A program made the position numbers and the translations under genes. This document shows positions 33,547 through 44,907 of a stretch of 64,000 bases of DNA, piece after piece. The notes beneath the pieces were generated by a model. The model ran no database searches. It was not told the origin of the DNA and was given only the letters and a program-made list of their open reading frames with translations. This stretch comes from Centrapalus pauciflorus (Eukaryota; Streptophyta; Magnoliopsida; Asterales; Asteraceae). Numbering within the stretch: position 1 is the first letter of the stretch; every line of letters starts with the position of its first letter. The DNA is taken from NCBI GenBank assembly GCA_020465985.1, contig JAANYP010002342.1, forward strand, positions 197,470 through 261,469, written 5' to 3'.

Positions 33547-36344
33547 ATGGAGTTCGTAAAAGAACACAACTGCCTCCCATACACTCTGAAACACGCTGAA
33601 CTCCAACCGTTCCATGCAATGATGGATTTCCTCAGGCACTCCCATATCCATCATGCACTATCCATAAACCCTACTATATACATCTCCCATATAGAACAGT
33701 TTTGGAACCATGCATCTGTTCAAACCATCAATGGAGTGCCTACCCTCCTTTCCAAGATTGATGGAACTGATATCCATATCACTGAGGAATCCATCCGACA
33801 TCACTTGCATCTTCAAGATGCCACAGGTATAACTGACCTAACCCTTGATGCTTTACATACAGGTCTTTTTAATATCGGTTATAGGGGTCCTGCTGATTCT
33901 TTTACTTTCTTAAAAGCCCATTTTTCTCCTAAATGGAAATTTCTTGTACATATCATTCAGCAGTGCATAAGCCCCAAAAGAACTGGTTGGTCTGAATTTT
34001 CATCTAACATTGCCACTGCCTTAGTGTGCTTTTCCACAGGCCAACGGTTCAATTTTTCCAACATGATTTTTCAGGGGATGTTAAGGCATCATTCCCTAAA
34101 GAGTGGGAAATTTTTGATGTATCCTAGATTTTTAGCAGAAATCATTGCACACACCTGCACATCTTCTCATACACATAAAAGGATACATGTTTCCCACAGG
34201 CACTCACTATCCTCTATTAAGAGACTTTTGAAACATAGTGCCAACTTTTTGAGTGTTGATGTTCCATTGCCTTCTGCAATGATGAACATTATTCCACAAC
34301 AAAGAGGAGAGGGTCCTGAGCAGGCACAGCCTATCATCACTGCTACACCCCAGGACCCCAACCCCCTCCTCCCGATACACAAACTCCCTCTGATCCTTTT
34401 GTACAGCCCACACGCCCACTCAGATACTTATACAAAAGAAAAAGGGGACCAGGAGCTCCTTCCTCCTCCTCCCATCAGCAAGAGCCATATATCCCTGTGC
34501 AGGAGGATACTCCTGCACAGAATATCCAAAGGGAACCAGTTGAGGACACTCCCATTCTCTCTCAGGAGGTGAACATCTCTTCAGAGATGGTTCATATGGG
34601 TTCTGTGGCTGGCACTACTGATGTCTCTGCACAAGAGGCACAGGACAGTGCCAACATAGCTAAGACCACGCCCATGGCAACAGCAAGTGTGCAAACACAA
34701 GCTGGAAGTCCCCAGAACCAAGAAAAGAGGGGCCCAGAAGTTTCTACCTCTGGTCTTAATGTCAGTGATAGATCACAAGCACCTCAGGTGTTCTCTGATC
34801 TTGAGGCTAGTCTGCAACAAATGCTCTTAACGGATCCCAGACTCAAACCTGTTGTAGCTATGTTGGACCATCAAATGTCCATCATTGCTGCACAGGGGGC
34901 TCAAATTTTTGCTCTCAAGCAGGCAGATGCTGCTCAAAATAAGCGAATGGATTATCTTCACAGAGGCTTCACACTCTGTGGAAATAAAATTATGAAGTTA
35001 GAGCAGATGATTCAAACCCAAGGGGCAAAGGTTGTGGTTTCTTCTGACCAAACCAATGCTTCCAAAAAGGGGGAGAATCAGGAGGTTCCCACATCAGTCC
35101 AAGCAGCTCCAACAACAACAGTCCAAGCAGCACCAACAATTCCAGTTTCTAGGCTAGCAGTCCCAACAGCTTCTCAAGCTGTTAGCCTAGAAACTCAAGC
35201 TGTTCCTTCAAAAGCCACTGGAGTTGTGATCAGAGAAGGAATTCAAGCTCCATCAAGCACAGTCCAAGCTACAACATCTGCTACAAAAGACAAGGGCAAG
35301 GGCATTCTCATTGAGTCTCCAAAGCATAAATTTTCCTCAAAAGAAGCCCAAATTGCCTTTGATGCTGAAGTTGCCAGAAGAATAGCAGAAGAACAAGACA
35401 AAGAATTAGAGCAGCAAGCCCAAACCCCAATGGATGATGATGAGACTTTAGGTGATTACTTAAAGGGGTTTGTGGTCAAGCAAGGAGCAAGGAAAAGAAA
35501 GATGCCAACAGGGCACTCCAAGGCTGAGCATAGAAGATTTCTTATCAATTTTGCCTTTGCAGCAGGTATTCCAAAGAAAATGGCTCAGTCCATGTCTACT
35601 GAAAGGCTGCAGGAGATTCATGATAAGGAGATGGACAAAAGACAGAGAACAACAGTCTCTCAAGAAGCTCAACCATCCTAAGAAGTCCAACCAACAACCC
35701 AATCAGTCCAAACTGAAGCTGGTGCCAGTGCACCTACTCCCACTGATCAAGCAGCTGTCCCTATTCCTTCATCGGTTAAGAGAGTGCTCTTTGAGCAACA
35801 ACTACAAAAGGCTATGGAGATAGAGAAGCTGATTGATCAGCATGATTTTACAAAGCCTCAAATTAACTACTGGTTTGCTAAGTCACTGGATGACCGTGAC
35901 TTGAGAATAAAGTTTGTAATCAGAAGAGAGTCCGGACCTGAAGAAGAGTATGACACTTTTTGGCAGATAGTACAGAAGCTGACCAGAGATGAATTGATAA
36001 AGATGTACAATATAGGGTCAGTTACACAAGTAAGGTCTGCTCTTCCACAAGTCAAGCAACTCATCAAAGATCTAAGTACAGTGGTTGATTCTGAGTTTGC
36101 AAGACAAGAGATAGAAGATGCTGAAAAGAAAGGGAAAAAGATCAAGCAGATTGATCTGTTTGTCAAATCAAAGACATTCAGAATCAAATTCACAGATGGG
36201 TCTGGTATTTTCTTCAATCTTGAGTATTTCAATTTTTCAAAAGATATGCTGCTGCAAATAAAATCAGCTAGAATATCTTGTGATAAAGAAGAGATGAAGA
36301 GAGAATTTTTGAAGGCTATAGATCATAAGCTTGCACAGTTGTGA
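33547..36344 (+). pseudogene. ORF3 (post-pol gene) of element N
   Basis: ATG at 33547 (MEFVKEHNCLPYTLKH). The N-terminal domain, about 230 residues, has NPTIYISHIEQFW, IGYRGPADSFTF, KWKFLVHIIQQC and FNFSNMIFQGML. Then comes a Pro-rich linker with KRKR at about 34430 (possible nuclear signal), coiled-coil-like sequence (34800-35030), Gln/Pro/Thr-rich repeats (35080-35210) and a C-terminal domain (35784-36344) with RRESGPEEEYDTFWQIVQKL, ending KLAQL. A one-base loss in a C run near 34346-34350 changes the frame, and TAA at 35679 interrupts it. Elements of the SIRE type carry an envelope-like gene here, but I see neither signal peptide nor membrane span. Role unknown. Confidence 0.8.
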
Positions 36345-36431
36345 GTTTTTGAAAGCCTTGGTTTGTAAATAACAGTTTACTTATTTATTTCCATGTTTTT
36401 ATAGAACTTAAAGTCTTGTAAAGAATTTAAG

Positions 36432-36443
36432 TTAGGGGGAGAT
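36432..36443 (+). other. Polypurine tract of element N
   Basis: TTAGGGGGAGAT stands directly before the 3' LTR, where plus-strand DNA synthesis is primed. A matching purine block also occurs at 33241-33250. Confidence 0.85.
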
Positions 36444-37111
36444 TGTTGGGAAATAGTTTAAGTACATTCAAGCTGTTAGTTTAGACTTCTCAGACTGTTA
36501 GTAGATTTTACATGTAAATACAAAGTTCATGCTGCTAGTTGAAGAAACTCGAGCTGCCAGTGTAAAAGTTCAAGCTGCCAGAGCAAAACAACTCAAGCTG
36601 CTCAGTTCATGCTGTCAAGAGATTCAAGCTGCTCAACAGTTTCAAAAACAGAAAGTGCTGATTTTCAGGAAACGATATCTACATGAAGATTCCAGCATAT
36701 CTACTATCAGAAAAATCATAGTTCGTCAAGGAAACATATCAAGAAGCAATATAAATACAGAGAATAGGTCGTTCTATTGTGTAGGAGTTTCTGCATATTT
36801 TGAGTGTGTAATTGCTTTGTTGATTAAGTTTTCTTAAGCCTCTAAGGTTGTAAAACCCTAAGAACAGTCTGTGTTCTTCGTCTAATCAAACAGATTAGAG
36901 GTGATTGTAATTGATGAATTCAGCAATACAAACAGTCTTGATTAATTCCTGTGTGTTTATTTATTATTGATTCTGAAAGTTTTTGTTAAAATAATTTAGT
37001 GTTATTCCGCAAACTTCTTGATTAAACTTTGATTCAAAGCAAGATTATTGATTTATACTCTGATAAGTTCAAATCAGTTAGTCTTGGTAATTCATATTTT
37101 AGATCCTGTCA
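36444..37111 (+). repeat. 3' LTR of element N
   Basis: 668 bp, same length as the 5' LTR, with about six substitutions (for example at the positions matching 26514, 26592 and 26672). TATAAATAC at 36750-36758. Followed by target duplication GTATT at 37112-37116. Confidence 0.96.
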
Positions 37112-37290
37112 GTATTTACAGTGACTGATTTCCAAAACTGCTCTATATGAGAGACGTATATAGTGGGATTGACAGTTAGAGCATAGTGGATATGAGAACC
37201 ACGTAAAAAGTCCATCATATCATGGAATGACTATAGTTCAGCGTGTTTGAGAGAGTAGGGAAGGCAATTGTGTTCTTTAACAAACTCCAT
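37112..37290 (-). pseudogene. ORF3 of element B, N-terminal part
   Basis: ATG at 37290 (sense MEFVKEHNCLP). Runs to the N insertion site and continues at 26315. The first block resembles MEFVKEHNCL of N; an in-frame TAG is near 37240 (A has one at the matching site). It starts with a duplicate of the GTATT target. Confidence 0.75.
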
Positions 37291-37662
37291 TGGTGATCAC
37301 AAAGGCGAGGATTTAGGGTTTTGAATGATTATGTGAGAATCGCACAGAGAGAGAAAGTGAAAAGATTGTGGAAGATATTTTGCAACTGATAGTTGCAATC
37401 AAACGAAACTGAGACTTTTAAGGGTTTGGCTTTTCAAAAATATCTAGTCCCGCGCACAATCTTCTTAGTAATGACTGAAATGCCCTGCACAGTTGACAGA
37501 CCAAGTGAAACAACTAACAGTTCGAGAAAATGAACTAGCAGCTTGAGAATAGTCTCAAGCTGTTAGTTGATAATTGAACAGCATCTAATGAAAACAGTGT
37601 CTCCCCTTTAACTAAGCACATTTGATATGTGTTTTTCTCATAGAATAAGGGAGAATAACAAA
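37291..37662 (-). other. pol-ORF3 spacer of element B, with hairpin
   Basis: Non-coding. The 32-nt inverted repeat at 37535-37566 is identical to that of A. The acceptor-like TGTGCAG/GG is changed to a CTGTGCAG/GG form near 37487. Confidence 0.65.
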
Positions 37663-40600
37663 TTAATCCATATTTACCATACCAATATTTGATACCAGGG
37701 AGGTGAATCTTCCTACATCAATGGTTTTGTAAATAGATCAGCTAACTGATCATCTGTATAAATTTTGGTAAGTTGGATTAATTTCTTTTCATTACAGTCC
37801 CTTATTAAATGGAATCTAATGTCTATGTGCTTGGTTTTGGGAAATTTCACTGGATTTTTTACAATGCTGATTGCACTTGAATTGTCAATATAAATAAGAG
37901 TAGATAGAAAGTTCATTCCATAGTCTCTTAGTTGGTTCTGTATCCACATCACTTGGGAACAACAGCTGGCAGCTGCAACATATTCTGCCTCAGTGGATGA
38001 AGTGGAGACTGTGGTATGCTTTTTTGCACTGCCAAGAGACTAGTCTTACTCCTAGATATTGACATCCACCAGTTGTGGATTTCCTGTCTATGTTGCAACC
38101 TCCATAGTCAATATCAGAGTAAGTTGTTAGTTCAAGAGGAGAGTCCTTAGGTTACCATAGGCCTAATTTTGGTTGACCTTTGAGAATTCTAAAGATTCTC
38201 TTAACGACAAACTGATGTGAATCTTTTGGAGCACATTGAAACCTGGCACAAACACAAACAACAAACATTATATCAGGTCTAGAGGATGTAAGATACATTA
38301 GTGAACCTATCAAGGATCTGTACAAATGAATATCCACATCCACTTCTTCTTTAGCTGCATCAAGCGTTTAATGAGTGTCCATTGGTGTGCTGGCAACCTT
38401 GGTGTCCTTGTAATCAAACTTTTCCAGGATATCATTCACATACTTTGATTGACTTATGAAAAGTCCAATGGGTTTCTGCTTGACCTGCAATCCTAGAAAG
38501 AAAGTTAGTTCCCCCATTGAACTCATTTGAAATTTTTTGTGCATCAAAGTCTCAAATTCTTTGCACAGAATGTCATTTGTTGACCTAAAGATGATATCAT
38601 CAACATAGATTTGAACAAGAGATCTCAGATTTGATGGACTTTGTGAATAGTGTCTTGTCCAGGGTACCTCTCTTGAATCCATTCTGTAGGAGATATGAAG
38701 ACAAAGTGTCTTACCGTGCTCTTGGAGCTTAGTGAAGTCCATAGAGTGCTTTATCTAACTTGTAGACTCTGTCTGGATGCTTATAGTCTTCAAATCCAGG
38801 GGGTTGACACACATAAACCTCTTCTTCAATGGTACCATACAAAAATACAGATTTTAAATCCATTTGGTACACCTATAAATCCTTTGTAACTGGCATAGGC
38901 TAAGAACAGTCTGATGGCTTCTATCCTTGCTACTGGGGCAAAGACATCATCATAGTCTATTCCTTCTTCTTGAGTGTATCCTTGAGCTACCAACCTTGCT
39001 TTGTTTTTGATCACTACACCTCCCCCATCCTTCTTATTTCTGAACACCCATCTTGTACCAATTGCCCTCTTTCTTTTAGGAAAATCTACCAGTGTCCATA
39101 CATTCTGAATCTTGAATTGCAAAAGTTCTTCCTGCATTGCCTCAATCCAAGATGGATCCTTCAGAGCCTCAGATGCCTTCTTTGGTTCTAATTGTGACAT
39201 GAAGCATGCATGTTCAAAGGCAGCTAGACTGAATTCAGGGACTGCTGATTCAGTATCAGTTGATTCCTTGTGAATCATTGTCCTTGTTTGCACATGAGTG
39301 CGTGGATTTCCCATTATCTGGTTAAGAGGATGATACTTGTGAACCCTGAGTGTAGGTTCCCTGTCTGTCTGAAATGAGCTTCCCAGATTTGTATCATCAC
39401 CTTCTACACCACTTGATGATTCTGCTTCGAAAACAGTTTGATCTGGAGATGGAACTGTTTAACCTGTTTTCCTATTGGTTGGAGCTGTTACATCTGGGCT
39501 TGGCACTTCAAACTCTGTATGTGTGTCTTGTTGGTCAATCAGGACCCCAGGTGGGTCACAAGAGAGAAGTGGTAGTACAGTATACTTATCCCATGTAGTA
39601 GAATCTGCAATAGTTGGAAACTTTGTGCCAACAGCTTGAATATTTGTGTTACTAGCATGAGAATTTGTACTGGCAGTTTTAACACTGTTTTCAACAGCTC
39701 CTGCAGAATACTCAACAAAGCTCAGAGAATTTGTTAGTGAATCTAAATCAAACAACCAATCGGGACCAGTGCCTTTGACATTTGTAGTGTTTTCATTAAA
39801 CTCAACATTGGCACTTTCTTCAGTGGTTTTAGACACACTGTTATATAACCTATAGGCTTTGCTTTGAGTAGAGTATCCTACAAAGAATTCTTCTTCAGCC
39901 TTACTTTCAAACTTACCTAAGTGAGTTTTAGTATGGAGGATAGTGCATGAACATCCAAAGGTTTTAGAAAGGCTACTAAGGGAATTCTGTGATGGAATAA
40001 CTCATTGTGAGTTTTCCCTTGTGACTGAACAACTTGAACCCTATTTAAAACATAACAGGCTGTATTTACTGGCTCTGCCCAGAAGGTCATTGGCAATTTG
40101 GAATCAGCTAGCATGGTTCTAGCAGCCTCTATTAGTGTTTTATTCTTCCTCTCAGCTACACCATTTTGTTGTGGTGTTCGAGGTGCACTATATTGCCTTG
40201 CAATGCCTTTAGACTCACAGAAACTATTTAGGATATGATTTTTAAACTCAGTTCCATTGTCTGACCTGATCACCTTAACTTTTAAGTTAGATTGGTTTTC
40301 AATTTTTAGAATAAAGGATTTGACTAGCTCAGCAGTTTCATCCTTAGTCCTAAGAAAATAAACCCATGTAAACCTGGTGAAATCATCAACAATAACTAAA
40401 CAGTAGCCTCTTTTATTCAGACTCAAAACAGATGTTGGAACAAAAAGATCCATATGAATAAGATGAAGAACAGATGAGATTGAATTTACTTCCTTGGTCT
40501 TATAAGAACTTTTGTGTTGCTTGCCTTTGAGACATGCTACACAATGATCATCACATATGAACTCCTTCTGTGGTAAACCTCTTACCAAGTTCTTTTTGAC

Positions 40601-40889
40601 TAAAACATTCATGGATTTGAAGTTCATGTGACACATCATTCTGTGCCAAAGAGCAGACTCATTAGATGATGCTTTGGATATTAAACAACTTAAAGTACTT
40701 GTTTTAGATAAATGATTTGTGTCCAAACAGTAGACATTGTCCTTTCTTGGTGTTCTGAGTAAAACAAGATTTTCAGGTATTACAAAATCTTTTGAGAGGA
40801 CAATGCATTTAGAGTCTGTGTACAAAACAATATTTTGTTTGTCACAAACTTCAGACACACTTAGTAAATTATACTTCAGTTGTTCAACA
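37663..40889 (-). pseudogene. pol of element B, N-terminus missing
   Basis: Sense direction starts inside the protease-integrase region (sense protein VCDKQNIVLYTDS, 40858 downwards) because element E cuts the front. The integrase has CVACLKGK, VDDF, RSDNGTEF and GVAERKN. The integrase-RT linker, 39380-39840, is complete here while A lost it. The RT includes YVDD (about 38600-38615), then RNase H and NIGM-type end; the stop is at 37663. Small insertions and deletions near 38640, 38880 and 39465 break the frame. No VSRLAVPTAS segment is found in its linker, unlike N. Confidence 0.9.
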
Positions 40890-41196
40890 TGTTAGTGCAT
40901 CCTGTGTGACGATAGCAATCTAAGTATAGACAGTATTTTGTCTAAGTCAATTTACTTGCTATTGCATATTAACCAGTGTTTGATATATGTTTGATATTGA
41001 TTGTATGTATGTTTGAACTTAGGGTAATGTGTTACAATAAGTTCAAACATAAGTTCAAAGATAAGTTCAAAACATAAGTTCAAAGATAAGTTCAAACATA
41101 AGTTTGAAGCTTAAGTTTCGAATTTGTTGGAGGACAAGTTCGAAAGGCCTTGGGCCAGTTCGAACTTGTCCTAGGCAAATTCGAACTGGGCATTAT
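40890..41196 (+). repeat. 5' LTR of element E, first part
   Basis: Starts TGTTAGTGCATCCTG. Repeats of AAGTTCAAACATAAG and AAGATAAGTTCAAA fill 41030-41120, followed by TTCGAA-rich sequence. It stops at ATTAT (41192-41196), the target duplication of D, and resumes at 54769. Confidence 0.9.
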
Positions 41197-41841
41197 TGTA
41201 AGGTCTACACAACACGGATCTATCTAGACGCAGAACCGTCAACGAGTGCGGAATCCTCGTTAATGGGTTGACGGTAACTACTCTCACTAGGAACACGGAG
41301 ACTATCAACGAGCTGTACGAACTAACAAGAACGAACCTACTAGAAGATTCTCTCCGAAAGAACACTCAATAAACTGATAAACTCGAGATCGCCTATTTAC
41401 TTAATCCCTCACGAATTCTGCAAAAAGTCTGTTAAAGATTTGAGTCTATCCCTAATTATAGAGGCTAATTCGAGTCTGCCATGGGCCAAACTCGAATCAG
41501 GCCCAAGGCCCATTCGAGTTTGTCCCCTCTGACAATCTCGAATCTGCCTACTGGAACACATTCGAATCTGCAATAGATTCGAATCTGATTAACTTGTGAA
41601 TCCGAATTTAACCTAAATTCGACTTTCACATATTAAACGTGTATTTGAAACTTAAGTTTTTAACTTATGTTTGATTTTATCTTTGATCTTTATGTTTGAA
41701 CTTCTTGTAATACGTTACATTAAGTTCAAACATACAATCAATAATAATTATCAAACATATATAAACATATGTATCAAACACTTGCTAATACCACAATGTT
41801 GGATCACTTAGACTGCTATCGTCACACAGGGTGTACCAACA
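41197..41841 (-). repeat. 3' LTR of element D
   Basis: 645 bp; sense TGTTGGTACACCC to AGACCTTACA. Contains many TTCGAATCTG and CTCGAAT words in the middle. The purine tract before it is weak (sense AAGGGTGAGTC). Confidence 0.92.
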
Positions 41842-42034
41842 GACTCACCCTTGACGATAGCTTCTAACAATTCACACATTTGGTTAAGTACTTTGTTTAT
41901 TATTTGTTCAAACTGCTGCCAGCATACAAATCCTTCTCAATACATACTTTAACTACATTTTCATACTTTCTAGCCTCACTATCCATATGAGTGTCGCTTG
42001 AGATCTTATGAGCATGTAGCACTTGAAGGTCATC

Positions 42035-44907
42035 CTAAGAGAGGTTTACAAGGTGAAGGGGATTGTAGACTCTAAGAATCACTTTTTCTTCAAAATCTTC
42101 CATCACTGCTTCTCCAGTTTCACTTTCCACATACCACCAGTTTAGGTTTTTCAAGACGTCCTGTGGCATTGGCTTGAGTGGTACCTTTCTCAGACATCTC
42201 ACTGGTCTGTATTGTATTGTCATCCATGGACGCCCAGTCAGAGGATCAATTCGAGAATGGTCCATTACTCGTTTACCTATTCTCGGATTGAGACGTTCGA
42301 ATTCCTAGACCTTCCTTCTTTTCTTATGATTTTGGCAATTATTTCAGCGTAAGGGTCGTTGCCGATGTTGATTAGCTCCTTCCAAGCTAACGCCTTTATC
42401 TCAATCTTCGGAAAGGAGTTGAACACTTTCAGAGTTTTTCTGAGGTACTGAAGACCATCTTTTCTTTTGATAATGAATAGCTGCAATTCCCGATCAAAGA
42501 ACCAGCTCAATATACTTCCTGACAGCTCTCCAGTACCAGGCACACGCATCTTCTTCTTCAACTCTAACTCCTTTTGCTCTGCCCTGAACCATAGTTTTCT
42601 TTTTTCTTCATTGGTAAGCTCTCTGGCAGGCTCTTCTCTTGATGAATCAACATTTAAAGCAGCATTGACTACTTCTATGTTAATCACATTATTTCCGTCT
42701 ATCATATAAGTATCTGTGATTGGGTTTTGCTGAACGATGATCTCATTTGCTTCATCATCTTCATCAGCACAAACTTCATCATCGGATTTCCAATCTGCTA
42801 TATCTTCGGGTATAAATTCTGCTTTTTCTAATTCCTTCATATCATCCTCAAAATCAAAGCCAAGGTCCATAGGGTCATCGTCGAGATCCATTAGTGCTTC
42901 AATCATCTCATTTATCTCCGACTCTGTGGCTTTGGATGAACTAGCCTCTCCTTCTACAGCTCCCGATTGACTTGGCTCCCTCTGAGTCTCAGCATCCTGA
43001 GCAGCAGAAAAATCTACTGGCTCATTCTGTCTTTGCGTGCTGGGATCATTGTCATAGTCATCTTCATTATTATCATCATCATCCCTGGGCAACTCCACTT
43101 GATCACGACAACTTATCTCCCCCTGAGCCTTTATATTTTTCATTAATTGCTCAATCAGGGAGCGCATCGATCTTATTTCGGCCGCTTGATCAGCTACAAA
43201 GGTTTTCAACTCCAAGTTCTCTTCCTGAACCTTATCCACAATCTTCTTCAGGTCGGCATTCTCATTATCTAGATTTGCATTATGCTTCTGAATTTCACCG
43301 ATAGCCGTTGTCGGGCCAAAGATTTGAATCTGCTGGAAGTCAACTCTGCTCTTGAGTTGCAAAAACCTTTGATTCTCTGCGTAGGTGGATGAGGTGGATG
43401 GAATGGATTGTGTTGGTGTCGGAATGATGGGTGATGGGATGTATGGTTCAACAGGTGGTGGTGATGGTGGAATGGTAGATTGAGTAGGTGGATGTTGAGA
43501 TACTTCAGGCTGTGCAGCTGAAGCTGAGGTAGCCCCCTGCATAAAACGATGGCGTTTTGCCCGTTGCTGATGCACCAGAGGTACTACTTCTTCCTCATCG
43601 TCATAATCTGAGTCCTCCGACTCCACTGTAGCTCTTTTCCTCCTTCCTTCTGCCTCAGTGACAACCAATCGTGATCCATATGTCCTAATTTGAAAGGACG
43701 GATCTGCAGTTACATTCTCTGGAGCCTCAACCTCAATCTCTTCCATATCTTCAGATTCAGTAGCTGAAGATGACATGTCATTACCTGTTTACTCAGGTTG
43801 ATATTCATCGACTTCCCTAAGAATATCATCTTCTCCTTCCGGAGGCTCTAGCAATTGATCAACAAGCTCAGCAGTTATCTCTTCATTTGCATTAGGACCA
43901 GCTTCCCAAATCTCATGCAGTGTTTGACCTAACTGATCAGATTCAATTGGTACATTTGATGGCCCTGCCTCTTGTGCCTCTTGAGGTTGACTTGTAAAAG
44001 GCCTAGTTCTCTGAGTTTGACTCACTGAAGATCTTTGGCGTCTCCTCTGTTACTGAGCGCGCGGTTGTTGTTGTGGCTGTCGAAGCTGAACTTCTACCTC
44101 ACCTGCCCAGTTGGCATCTTGAGGGGCTTCAAAATTCGGGTCAATAATAGCACCAAATAAAGGTGTCTCTATAGGGACAGCCAACCTTCCTCGGTGAGCT
44201 GAACAATCAGCAAATATTCTCTTATCTATGACTGCAACGCTCTGAATCTCGTTCAGCTGCGGCAGATTTGGCAAAAAGTGCCGGATGAGCATCATTACAA
44301 AACGAGGATATAGAAGAAATCTTTGCTGCTCCGGAGTCGTTATTTGATGAACGAACTCCGAGAAGAACATCTCTGAAAAGCTGAATTTCTGATTATAAAC
44401 CAATGCAATTATCCCAGATTGGATCTTTGATACGATATAATCAAATCCCGCTTTCTTCGCCGCAAAGCATACCATGAACACGTGGGCCAGATATCGCCAT
44501 TGCCCAATGAGCCCACTCTTCATATAAGACGTCTTCGTAACATCTAAACTATATCCCATCCTTACAAAGGCAGCCTGCCTAATACTTAAAGGAAAATCTA
44601 TAGGCCCAGACTCTTGCTCCTGAGTTCCCAGCTGCAGAACTTGGCATAGCATATCAGCAGAAAATACCAACGGCTGTCCAGCTATTCTTGTCCTTAAAAT
44701 TGTCGGAGTGACAGTGCAATCCACTTGCAGATGTTCATAAAATTGGCGTACATAAGGAATAACGATTTGTATGTTATGAGACAGTGCGAATGAAATTCTG
44801 GACTCCACCAGGAAATCCACCATTTGGCGGAAACCGTGCGCTTCAGGGATATTATGGTCAGGGGGAATGACCATATTATGCTTTGGCACAAACACTCGAT
44901 CCGCCAT
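42035..44907 (-). pseudogene. ORF3 (post-pol gene) of element D
   Basis: ATG at 44907 (MADRVFVPKHNMVIPP). The N-terminal domain (to about 44060) has FRQMVDFLVESRISFAL, YVRQFYEHLQVD, WRYLAHVFMVCFAAKKAGF and FSFSEMFFSEFV, aligning in order with the N-terminal domain of N's ORF3 (MMDFLRHS, HIEQFW, KWKFLVH, FNFSNMIF). Next come a Gln/Pro-rich linker, an acidic Glu/Asp-rich centre with a coiled coil (about 43130-43330), and a C-terminal domain with FFDRELQLFIIKRKDGLQYL and, after a frame change near 42270, NLNWWYVESETGE, ending at 42035. Stops at 44050 and 43789. A strong acceptor-like site precedes the ATG. Function unknown. Confidence 0.78.

Larger units (their letters stand above)
26316..37111 (+). 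mobile_element. Ty1/copia LTR retrotransposon N (SIRE-like), complete and young
   Basis: 10,796 bp with two 668-bp LTRs and the 5-bp target duplication GTATT (26311-26315, 37112-37116). It interrupts ORF3 of B and is absent from the matching site of copy 1 (near 5160), so it arrived after the duplication. I count about six base differences between its LTRs (about 99.1% identity). The order is LTR, primer site, gag, pol, ORF3, purine tract, LTR. In spite of its youth, gag has a frameshift and a stop, pol has a changed RT active-site residue, and ORF3 has a frameshift and a stop. Confidence 0.96.
20685..40889. repeat. Second copy of a segmental duplication (matches 1-8272)
   Basis: Position 20685 repeats position 1 and the match continues through the Ulp1-like pseudogene, MITE half and most of the copia element (A in copy 1, B here). 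The copy carries N (26316-37111) as an extra insertion and ends where E begins. The offset is 20684 at the start. Small differences include about 100 bp near 22280-22395 that copy 1 lacks. The two 3' LTRs differ by about 3% by eye. The left limit of the unit lies outside the window, and the part matching 8273-20684 would lie beyond E. Confidence 0.93.
22994..40889 (-). mobile_element. Ty1/copia element B (duplicate of A), interrupted and truncated
   Basis: This minus-strand sister of A has the 3' LTR, ORF3 and most of pol. It is interrupted by N at 26316-37111 and cut at 40889, where element E begins. Its gag and 5' LTR must lie beyond E, outside the window. It retains the pol and ORF3 segments that A has lost, so it is the better reference for the subfamily. 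Confidence 0.93.

Noticed and set aside
33547..36344. Envelope glycoprotein gene in element N
   Set aside because: No signal peptide, membrane span or cleavage site can be seen, so I keep the neutral name ORF3.
42467..43304. Plus-strand open frames rich in Ser, His and Pro opposite D's ORF3
   Set aside because: Antisense shadows of the acidic, Gln/Pro-rich ORF3; no start context or family match.
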